Below the pieces are notes generated by a model. The model saw nothing but the letters and a program-made list of their open reading frames with translations. It ran no database searches and was not told the origin of the DNA. DNA of 64,000 nt from Veillonella sp. CHU740 (GTDB lineage: Bacteria; Bacillota; Negativicutes; Veillonellales; Veillonellaceae): contig NZ_RQVD01000009.1 in the NCBI RefSeq assembly GCF_003992055.1, positions 1 to 64,000 of the forward strand. Reading direction: 5' to 3'. The position numbers were made by a program, and so were the translations under genes. Of this stretch, positions 57,859 to 64,000 are shown in pieces. Positions within the stretch are counted from its first letter, which is position 1. Every line of letters starts with the position of its first letter.

Positions 57859-57874
57859 TGTTTCACGTGAAACA
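57859..57874. other. parS site 1
   Basis: Perfect 16 bp palindrome TGTTTCACGTGAAACA, the ParB/Spo0J binding site, 114 bp upstream of parA. Confidence 0.95.
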
Positions 57875-58077
57875 ACATCTGTTATCCCTATACATCTATT
57901 ATATATAAACATTACCTATTTAAGTATTAATGTGATTCATTGTATTATTATTCTGATTAAATTCAATCATATAATCTACACACCTATTCTTTAACATTTA
58001 TAACATTCCACTCTAAATATTACCTCTAACTTCATTGATTTGTGCTACTCATATTAGATTTCTTTCATAACTTATAA

Positions 58078-58093
58078 TGTTTCACGTGAAACA
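58078..58093. other. parS site 2
   Basis: The same perfect TGTTTCACGTGAAACA, 219 bp from site 1. The gap 57875-58334 holds the two sites in AT-rich DNA and no gene was recognised there. Confidence 0.95.
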
Positions 58094-58334
58094 TTACGAC
58101 ATAAATTGTAGAGTAGAGAGAATTTTCACTCTTAATTATGGCAGAGAGCCTGACGAACTATTAGAAACTAGGTCTACTATAGATCGCAGAATATTATTGA
58201 ATCTATTATTCCATGAAATATATCACACTCTTATCTATTTAGTCCTATAAATTATATGATAGCATGTACCTCTCTTATCTTTACAAGCATACTTTGTTCA
58301 ACCACCTGTGTAACAATATTCCTCTAATCGGCTA

Positions 58335-58364
58335 TTCACAAACCTATTACATCTATCGTATAAT
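58335..58364 (+). promoter_or_regulatory. Promoter of secreted paralogue 4
   Basis: TTCACA (58335-58340), 18 bp, TATAAT (58359-58364), about 38 bases before the start codon; same hexamers and spacing as the MFS promoter. Confidence 0.5.
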
Positions 58365-58401
58365 TAAAGCATCAATTATTTCATATAAAGGGGGATATAC
58401 T

Positions 58402-58890
58402 ATGTTTAAAAAATTTAAAACATTAGCAATTCTAGGTACTCTTGCTTTCACTGCATTAAGCGCTAATCAAGTCGATGCACACCGACTTGGCCATGACCTT
58501 CCAGACTCTGACTTTGTGGTAGCTGGGATTCCTCGTACCTCTAATGCAGATGCAATTCGTCAAAGTTTAGGCACACCTACTTCTGAAGGCCGTTTTAGCC
58601 TTTCCTACGGTGGTCTTACCTTCTATGTGAGCCGTCAATATTATCCTGATGTTATCACCAAAGTAATTACAAACCGTGATGCTGCTACTGCGAGAGGTAT
58701 TTCTGTAGGTGATACCATTCGTGATGTATATAATGCATATGGTAGCCCTGATAAAACATATAGCAAGGGAGGCTATGATATTTTATTCTACGGTTACTAT
58801 ACTCCTAATAGTGGTGATATGGCTGGCATCGAATTTGCTACCAATGGGCGCTATGTTCAAGAAATTACAATTACCGGCAGTGGAGAATAA
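58402..58890 (+). CDS. Secreted two-repeat protein, paralogue 4 (solo copy between parS sites)
   Basis: 162 aa from ATG at 58402, preceded by AAAGGGGGATATACT; an upstream start at 58264 runs through the promoter and is rejected. The signal peptide is MFKKFKTLAILGTLAFTALS with cleavage near VDA|HR. Unlike paralogues 1-3 it has no long linker. Unit 1 is VAGIPRTSNADAIRQSLGTPT and YGGLTF; unit 2 is NRDAATARGISVGDTIRDVYNAYGSP and a GIEFATNGRYVQEITI end. It shares the NRDA-x-T-x-x-GI core with the others. It lies between parS 2 and 3. Function unknown. Confidence 0.85.
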   Translation: MFKKFKTLAILGTLAFTALSANQVDAHRLGHDLPDSDFVVAGIPRTSNADAIRQSLGTPTSEGRFSLSYGGLTFYVSRQYYPDVITKVITNRDAATARGISVGDTIRDVYNAYGSPDKTYSKGGYDILFYGYYTPNSGDMAGIEFATNGRYVQEITITGSGE

Positions 58891-58909
58891 CCTATCACTA
58901 TAGCCAGAG

Positions 58910-58925
58910 TGTTTCACGTGAAACA
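58910..58925. other. parS site 3
   Basis: Perfect TGTTTCACGTGAAACA, 20 bp after the stop codon of paralogue 4. Confidence 0.95.
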
Positions 58926-58953
58926 GTTGGTACCTAATGACAGTATTCCAATG

Positions 58954-58978
58954 AAAAGGGTCCTTCGGGACCCTTTTT
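58954..58978 (+). terminator. Terminator of paralogue 4
   Basis: AAAGGGTCC-TTCG-GGACCCTTT hairpin with a UUCG loop and U-run on the plus strand. Confidence 0.92.
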
Positions 58979-59004
58979 GCTTATTAAAAATATATAACAC
59001 ATAA

Positions 59005-59045
59005 ATAGGAAAGGAAGGTTGACATGTAGCATCAACCTTCCTTTC
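59005..59045 (-). terminator. Terminator of metH
   Basis: Perfect 14 bp stem (59009-59022 with 59032-59045) and a nine-base loop. The minus-strand 3' side reads CCTTCCTTTCCTATTT, U-rich. Confidence 0.75.
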
Positions 59046-59116
59046 TTATATTTGAGTTATTTCGTACTATTATATACATGGCCATCTCAATTATCCATTA
59101 ATCGTATGTAACCTAA

Positions 59117-61543
59117 TTACTCATCACCTAATAGGCCTTTTACGATATTTACTGCGGATATACCATCTTTAGCATAAGAATCAGCACCGGCTTCGTCTGC
59201 ATAAGCTTGTGATAATACAGCACCACCTACTAACACTTTCGCATCCACACCTGATTCACGGATGGCTGCGATGGTCTCATTAATCATCGGCATTGTAGTA
59301 GTCATCAAAGAGGCAATCCCAATAATCGGTGCATTGTGTTCTTTTGCAGCTGCAACGATTTCTTCTGGTGATACATCTTTACCTAAGTCCACGATTTGGT
59401 ATCCATTGTTTTCTAACAAGGCAGATACTATATTCTTACCTAAGTCATGAATGTCACCTTTTACCGTAGCTAGGATAATCGTCGCTTTCTTCTCTGCTGT
59501 ACCTTCTGGCAACACTTCTTTGATGGTTGTGAAAGCCGCTTGCATCGTTTCTGCAGCTAGCATAACTTGTGGCAAGAACGCTTTACCAGAGCCGAACTTT
59601 TCACCAACTACTGCCATAGCATCGGATAAACCTCTACGAGTCACCTCTAGTGGATCTAGGCCTTGTGCTAAGGCTTCCTTTACCAATGGCACAACCGCCT
59701 CTTTTTCCCCTTGTTCTACGGCATGTTTAATGCATTCAATAGGATCATCACTGTGGAACGCTTCTGCTGTAGCTTTCACTTTTTTCGTCACTACTGCGTT
59801 TTCATCGTCATCACCGTACTCAGCAATAAAGTCCGCCGCTGCTGGGTCAAATCCCATGAAGGTACGCCCTGTAATAAAAGCTTTTCGTACGATTTCATTC
59901 ATTGGGTTCATGATAGGGCAGGTCAATCCATTGCTCAATGCCATTGTCAAGAACTGTGCATTCAAGTATGCCCGTTGTGGTAATCCAAAGGATATATTGG
60001 ACAAGCCCATCACCGTTGGGAACCCAAATGTTTCTGCATAGAGTTTTAATGTTTTTAGTGTTTCTCTTGCTGCATGTTGGCTACTTGCTAGGGTCAACAC
60101 TAATGGATCTAATAATAGGTCATTTGGTCGCAATCCATAGTTGTACGCTTCTAAGACAATTTCTTTTGCTAAAGACACACGCTCTTCTGCCGTTTCTGGT
60201 AATTCTTTTTTACCTAATGGCAAGCACAACAATGCTGCGCCATAACGTTTGGCTAATGGCAAGACCGCCTCTAATTGTTCTGGCTCTGCATTTACAGAGT
60301 TTAACAATGGACGACCTGGGTAGGCTTTCAAACCTGCTTCCATCGCCACTGGGTCCAATGTATCGATGGATAAGGGAACCTCCACAAGCATCGTTAATTC
60401 TTCGATTGCTCGTTTCATCGTTTCCCCTGGGTCAACGCCTGTGACACCCATGTTCACATCCAATACGTCTGCCCCTGCTTCTACTTGAGCTAACGCATCT
60501 TTTTTCACCATTAAGAAGCTACCCTTGCGGATTTCTTCCGCTAACACCTTACGGCCTGTTGGATTAATGCGTTCCCCGATGATGATTGGTTTTTCTTGCA
60601 AGCCTACTTTCACTACGCTAGTACGGCTTGTGAAAGCCGTAAACGGTTCTACATATGGTCGTTCTGCTGGTATATGTGCTCGTGCTGCTTTAGCGATGGC
60701 CTCGATATGTTTTGGTGTACTACCACAACAAGCACCTAAATAGGTCGCCCCTGCGTCGAGGAAACGAGGTGCATATTCGCCCATCTCTTCTGGTCCTAAT
60801 GGGAAGATAGTTTCTTTTCCTACGAGTTGTGGCATACCTGCATTTGGCTGAATACTAATTGGCAAGTTCGTTACTGCTGCCATGCGTTCTACGAGTGGCA
60901 ATAATTGTTCAGGTCCTAAGGAACAGTTAATACCTACGATATCTGCTTCCATAGTATCCATCAAGATAGCTGCTGCTTCCGGTGGTGTGCCTGTAATGGT
61001 ACGTCCATCTTCGCTGAAGGAAAATTGACAGATAATTTTTACATCCTCTTTTGTTTTCCCTAACTCTTCACGAGCATCTTTAGCCCCCAACAAGGCAGCA
61101 CGCATTTCTTGGATATCGATGATCGTTTCAATAATCAGGTAATCTACCCCTGCATCGATAAGGGCTCTTGCTTGGTCTTTGAAAGTCTCATAAATTTCAT
61201 CAAATTGAGCCACCCCTAATGGCGCCATGAATCGACCACTAGGACCCATGTCTCCAGCGATTTTTGCATTCGGATTGATTTTGTCACGAGCCGCTTGTGC
61301 GACTTTCACAGCAGCCCGATTGATTTCATCCATACGATGACCCAATTGGTATTCATCCAGTTTTAATGCTGTCCCACCAAAAGTGTTAGTCGTAATAATA
61401 TCACTACCGTGACGCAAATATTCTGCGTGGATGTGCTCTACCACATCCGGATGTTCTACGTTAAATAATTCTGGACAAGCCCCGTCACCAAGACCTGCCG
61501 CCTGCAGCATGGTACCCATGCCTCCATCTATAATATATACCAT
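59117..61543 (-). CDS. metH: Cobalamin-dependent methionine synthase, without reactivation domain
   Basis: 808 aa, against about 1200 for full MetH. Residues 1 to about 290 are the homocysteine domain with zinc Cys in GINCSLGP and GACCGSTP. About 310-580 is the pterin-binding methyltetrahydrofolate domain (IIGERINPTGRK, DVNMGVTGVDPG). About 600-805 is the B12 module: a helical cap, then GDIHDLGKNIV with the cobalt-binding His, and GGAVLSQAYADEAGAD. The AdoMet-binding reactivation domain is missing but is encoded separately at 61916. It transfers methyl from methyl-THF to homocysteine. Its leader holds a possible structured RNA. Confidence 0.94.
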   Translation of the reverse strand: MVYIIDGGMGTMLQAAGLGDGACPELFNVEHPDVVEHIHAEYLRHGSDIITTNTFGGTALKLDEYQLGHRMDEINRAAVKVAQAARDKINPNAKIAGDMGPSGRFMAPLGVAQFDEIYETFKDQARALIDAGVDYLIIETIIDIQEMRAALLGAKDAREELGKTKEDVKIICQFSFSEDGRTITGTPPEAAAILMDTMEADIVGINCSLGPEQLLPLVERMAAVTNLPISIQPNAGMPQLVGKETIFPLGPEEMGEYAPRFLDAGATYLGACCGSTPKHIEAIAKAARAHIPAERPYVEPFTAFTSRTSVVKVGLQEKPIIIGERINPTGRKVLAEEIRKGSFLMVKKDALAQVEAGADVLDVNMGVTGVDPGETMKRAIEELTMLVEVPLSIDTLDPVAMEAGLKAYPGRPLLNSVNAEPEQLEAVLPLAKRYGAALLCLPLGKKELPETAEERVSLAKEIVLEAYNYGLRPNDLLLDPLVLTLASSQHAARETLKTLKLYAETFGFPTVMGLSNISFGLPQRAYLNAQFLTMALSNGLTCPIMNPMNEIVRKAFITGRTFMGFDPAAADFIAEYGDDDENAVVTKKVKATAEAFHSDDPIECIKHAVEQGEKEAVVPLVKEALAQGLDPLEVTRRGLSDAMAVVGEKFGSGKAFLPQVMLAAETMQAAFTTIKEVLPEGTAEKKATIILATVKGDIHDLGKNIVSALLENNGYQIVDLGKDVSPEEIVAAAKEHNAPIIGIASLMTTTMPMINETIAAIRESGVDAKVLVGGAVLSQAYADEAGADSYAKDGISAVNIVKGLLGDE

Positions 61544-61556
61544 ATGTCCCTCACTT

Positions 61557-61635
61557 ATGTATCAGGCACATTGCTCGCCCAAGGCAATATACTTCACATG
61601 GGGATGCATCTACTCTTCCCTGTAGGCTCATACAC
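61557..61635 (-). promoter_or_regulatory. Possible structured leader RNA before metH
   Basis: On the minus strand GTGTATGAG can pair with CTGATACAT (one mismatch, one wobble), closing two inner hairpins: ACAGGGA/TCCC-CA-TGT and ATTGC/GCAAT. This makes a three-way junction of about 79 bases ending near the metH ribosome-binding site. It does not match SAM, cobalamin or T-box signatures that I know. The rest of the 372 bp gap (61544-61915) is AT-rich. Confidence 0.35.
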
Positions 61636-61856
61636 CATGTTACTTATCTATACATCTAATTATTATTCTTAATCAAAGTTTCTTTGTTAGTATCTTACAG
61701 TTATCAGTATGATATAAAGTACCTCTACAGCAGCTAAGCTATACACAACTACTATAGAAACTTATACTGATTAACACTGTATACCAATGATAGTATTACT
61801 AATAGTTATTATACCTTAGAAAAACAACAATTATATTGTAAAAAGTATAACTATCA

Positions 61857-61880
61857 TAAAGATATCCCACATAGGATACC
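61857..61880 (-). terminator. Weak terminator of the MetH-activation gene
   Basis: GATATCC (61861-61867) and GGATACC (61874-61880) form a stem with one wobble, followed on the minus strand by TTTATG. Confidence 0.4.
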
Positions 61881-61915
61881 TTTTCAGTACTATCCATCAC
61901 AAACGGTACATTTGT

Positions 61916-62611
61916 TTAAATGCACGACGTCGTCCCCTTCTCTGGCAACTTACGAGATGCGCACTCTACTTGGCTACAAGATGTGCAACCTCGTTGTGTC
62001 TTTGGTCCTTCTTCATCAGCGGTTTGACAGCCCACGATAGCTGTTACCGATTTACGTGGAAATAGCATACTTGTGTCTGTCACCGTCAAGCCAATTTCTT
62101 CTGTTTTAATGATCTTAGCAAATTCTTGCTGTACTGTGACAGGCCAATTGCCATAGCCTGGGCTAAAGCGCCATGTCGTTTTAAAGCCTTGTTTTTTTGC
62201 CTCTCTGTCGATGAGTTCATTTACCTGATCTGCCACTTGTTCTACTGCCGTTGTGGCCGCTGCATCCACGAGAAGACCTAGTGTAGATTTACCTTCTTTA
62301 AATAAAGCAGAACTACGTTCTTCAACCGCTTCTCCTACTGTGACAGCCAACACATATACTTTTTTAGCATTTCCTAAATGACGGATGATACCCGTCGCAT
62401 CTAGTACCATCGGTGGATCACTGAGTATGGTATGTGTCTCTGGGTCATAATCATAGCATTGGTACACACCACGAGGTTCTGCCACTAATTGTACTTCTAG
62501 GGCAGCTTCTTTCACATACTGTTCTGGAAATCCCTCCGCATGCTTTAATCCGGAGTATCGTTTTATTTCATCTTCATTGAGTTTTGGTAATCGTCCGTTA
62601 TAGATTGCCAT
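61916..62611 (-). CDS. Stand-alone methionine synthase reactivation (AdoMet-binding) domain protein
   Basis: 231 aa. It matches the C-terminal activation domain of MetH: TWRFSPGYGNWPV is the family signature, TDTSMLFPRKSVTAIVG follows, and the N-terminal half contains VLAVTVGEAVEERS. The C-terminal CTSCSQVECASRKLP adds a Cys cluster common in this stand-alone type. It would deliver AdoMet-derived methyl to reactivate the oxidised corrinoid in the shorter MetH encoded downstream. TTGAGGTGAGACAATG sets the start. Confidence 0.92.
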   Translation of the reverse strand: MAIYNGRLPKLNEDEIKRYSGLKHAEGFPEQYVKEAALEVQLVAEPRGVYQCYDYDPETHTILSDPPMVLDATGIIRHLGNAKKVYVLAVTVGEAVEERSSALFKEGKSTLGLLVDAAATTAVEQVADQVNELIDREAKKQGFKTTWRFSPGYGNWPVTVQQEFAKIIKTEEIGLTVTDTSMLFPRKSVTAIVGCQTADEEGPKTQRGCTSCSQVECASRKLPEKGTTSCI

Positions 62612-62640
62612 TGTCTCACCTCAATCTTGTATTGCAAATA

Positions 62641-62675
62641 TAAAACATGTGCGAACACAACGTGACCGCACATGT
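62641..62675 (-). terminator. Terminator of mnmG-rsmG
   Basis: ACATGTGCG (62645-62653) and CGCACATGT (62667-62675) form a perfect nine-pair stem, with TTTTATATTT following on the minus strand. Confidence 0.8.
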
Positions 62676-62753
62676 AAAGAGTACTCATTAAGTATATCAT
62701 AGATATAACTTATAAGCATTTTTCTATATTTTATTATGAGTTATAGTACAAAG

Positions 62754-63467
62754 CTATAAAGGTTTTATTTTAATCTCCTTTGGTTTTCGAGGGTATTTCT
62801 TAGGCGTAGGTTTTACCTTTTTGATATACACAATAGCTCGTTTATCCTCTAATGTCGGCAACGTTACTTCTTTGACCTCTACAATTTCACCGCCCAAGAT
62901 GGATAAAGCATGTTTACTTTCCTCTAGTTCTTCTTGCACGATGGAGCCTTTTAAGGCTACCATGTAGCCTCCTACTTTCACGTAAGGCAATCCCCATTCC
63001 AATAAGATGGATAAACGAGCCACTGCACGGCTAGTAAGAAGGTCGAAAGATTCTCGATACTCTTGGTGTGCTAAATCTTCTGCACGGCCATGTAAGGTGC
63101 TACATCCCTGTAAGCCTAATTCCTCAATGACACCATCTAAAAAGCGCAATCGCTTTTGTAAGGAATCAAATAAGGTAATCTGCAAGGACGGATCATAGAT
63201 ACCCAAGGGAACACCTGGAAATCCGGCTCCTGTACCTAAATCAATGACCGTCTCACCTTTTGTAAAGTACTTAGGGTCATAGCAAGATAGAGAATCTACC
63301 ACATGTTTTAAAGCAAACTCTTCTGGTTCTGTAATCCCCGTTAAGTTCATGTGCTCATTGGTAGTTACCACTTGTTCGTAAAACCGCTGTAGTTGGTCAA
63401 TTTGTGCATCTGTGAGATCCAACCCATAGGTGTTGGTGTGGGCTTTCACATAGTTTGAAAATATCAT
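62754..63467 (-). CDS. rsmG: 16S rRNA (guanine-N7) methyltransferase RsmG
   Basis: 237 aa from ATG at 63467, after AGAGGTTAAT; a frame from 63497 overlaps mnmG codons and is rejected. The SAM motif is VIDLGTGAGFPGVPLGI, followed by LFDSLQKRLRFL, GRAEDLAHQEYRESFDLLTSRAVA. It methylates G527 of 16S rRNA. The C-terminus is a Lys/Pro-rich tail. It starts one base after the mnmG stop, the classic gidA-gidB pairing near the replication origin. Confidence 0.95.
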   Translation of the reverse strand: MIFSNYVKAHTNTYGLDLTDAQIDQLQRFYEQVVTTNEHMNLTGITEPEEFALKHVVDSLSCYDPKYFTKGETVIDLGTGAGFPGVPLGIYDPSLQITLFDSLQKRLRFLDGVIEELGLQGCSTLHGRAEDLAHQEYRESFDLLTSRAVARLSILLEWGLPYVKVGGYMVALKGSIVQEELEESKHALSILGGEIVEVKEVTLPTLEDKRAIVYIKKVKPTPKKYPRKPKEIKIKPL

Positions 63468-63468
63468 A

Positions 63469-64000
63469 TTAACCTCTTTCACGGTAGTACTGCTCAATTT
63501 GCACTAATAGCACGGAAATATCCGCAGGAGATACGCCAGAAATACGGCTGGCTTGACCAATGGAATGAGGGCGAACAGCATTTAATTTTTGGATAGCCTC
63601 CAAAGAAATGCCCTTCATAGAGGTGTAATCCCAATCTTGAGGAATAATTTTAGCCTCTAACTTGCGAACCTTTTCTACTTGTTCCAGTTGTTTTTTTATA
63701 TATCCATCGTAAGTAATGGTAATATCGATTTCTTCTTCTACTGGCGCTTCGTAGCGAGGTAAACCAAAGGCCTCTGCCACTACTCCATAGGATAGTTCGT
63801 TACGTTTCACCAAATCGTAAGCCTTGATACCCGTTTTGATGCGAGGTGTACCAATACGATCTAAGATTTGTTGCGTTTCTTCGCTAGGATTTACAGGTGT
63901 TTCTTCTAATCGACAGATAGCCTCTTCAATTTTACCTTGTTTTTCTTTGAAAGCTCTATATCGTTCTTCCTTAACAAGTCCGATTTCATAGCCTTTTTCT
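63469..64000 (-). CDS. mnmG: tRNA uridine-5-carboxymethylaminomethyl modification enzyme MnmG, C-terminal part
   Basis: The reading frame is open to the right edge, so only the last 176 or so codons are present. The sequence shows the MnmG C-terminal helical domain: GYEIGLVKEERYRAF, DLVKRNELSYG, and the terminal GISLEAIQKLNAVRPHSIGQ and ASRISGVSPADISVLL. An internal GTG might be taken as a start but lies within the conserved domain. With MnmE it modifies the wobble uridine of several tRNAs. It is followed by rsmG. Confidence 0.95.
   Translation of the reverse strand, partial: EKGYEIGLVKEERYRAFKEKQGKIEEAICRLEETPVNPSEETQQILDRIGTPRIKTGIKAYDLVKRNELSYGVVAEAFGLPRYEAPVEEEIDITITYDGYIKKQLEQVEKVRKLEAKIIPQDWDYTSMKGISLEAIQKLNAVRPHSIGQASRISGVSPADISVLLVQIEQYYRERG

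Noticed and set aside
59451-60444. Two long plus-strand frames opposite metH (196 and 168 codons)
   Set aside because: Antisense to a conserved enzyme; residue make-up is that of reversed Ala/Gly codons.
61557-61635. Tetrahydrofolate riboswitch before metH
   Set aside because: The leader contains AGAGTAGATG, which recalls the start of the THF class, but the other conserved blocks (for example CGTTAAGTG) are absent. Only an unspecified structured leader is reported.
63469-63813. Separate 114 aa gene starting at GTG 63813
   Set aside because: The frame is open upstream to the window edge with conserved MnmG sequence, so it is the end of mnmG.

Overview
The window looks like a chromosomal segment of a Veillonella-like member of the Negativicutes: a low-to-moderate GC firmicute with a Gram-negative envelope. 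Firmicute traits are SepF, DivIVA, YlmH, GerW, an ileS T-box leader, and perfect Firmicute-type parS sites. The outer membrane is shown by a type V autotransporter, an OmpH/Skp-like periplasmic chaperone and small secreted proteins. The genus is inferred from these family combinations, not from a database match.

Layout. 1-12.6 kb: tuf (start only), fusA, rpsG, rpsL and an L7Ae-like gene, then rpoC and rpoB, all leftward, each block with its own consensus promoter. 12.8-22 kb: ferredoxin, autotransporter, isochorismatase-family hydrolase, ileS with T-box, and a rightward MFS transporter. 22-29.7 kb: a sulfurtransferase and a complete glutamate-to-uroporphyrinogen-III/siroheme operon (sirC, hemA, hemC, cobA-hemD fusion, hemB, hemL). 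29.7-34.3 kb: a cell-division cluster (yggS, sepF, proC, ylmH, divIVA) and pgeF. 34.4-43.2 kb: an accessory-looking block with three tandem secreted paralogues, a Nudix hydrolase, a PLD-helicase-DUF3427 protein, a GNAT protein, a LysE-type exporter and a DUF2156 protein that seems to start at an ATT codon. 43.4-48.1 kb: a repeated hairpin element, gyrA, an SfsA-GIY-YIG fusion, and a DnaA-box cluster in a 727 bp gap. 48.1-50.4 kb: a rightward unit with a siroheme/[4Fe-4S] reductase half fused to two DUF1858 domains. 50.4-58 kb: secreted proteins, then a long leftward unit running parA, parB, hydF, DUF4446, M23 peptidase, cobO, DUF2953 and gerW. Three parS sites lie upstream of parA, two flanking a fourth copy of the secreted family. 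59-64 kb: a split cobalamin-dependent methionine synthase, rsmG and the end of mnmG.

How it works together. The tetrapyrrole operon can supply siroheme for the 48 kb reductase and the precursor of cobalamin, which CobO adenosylates and MetH uses. HydF points to [FeFe]-hydrogenase metabolism. parAB/parS, rsmG and mnmG place the right end near the expected replication origin, so most genes run with a fork moving leftward.

Items most worth a second look are the DnaA-box cluster at 47.6 kb, the family of two-repeat secreted proteins (three in tandem, one between parS sites), the ATT-initiated gene, the PLD-helicase/Nudix pair, the duplicated hairpin next to gyrA, and an apparently over-represented word GTGAAAGY.
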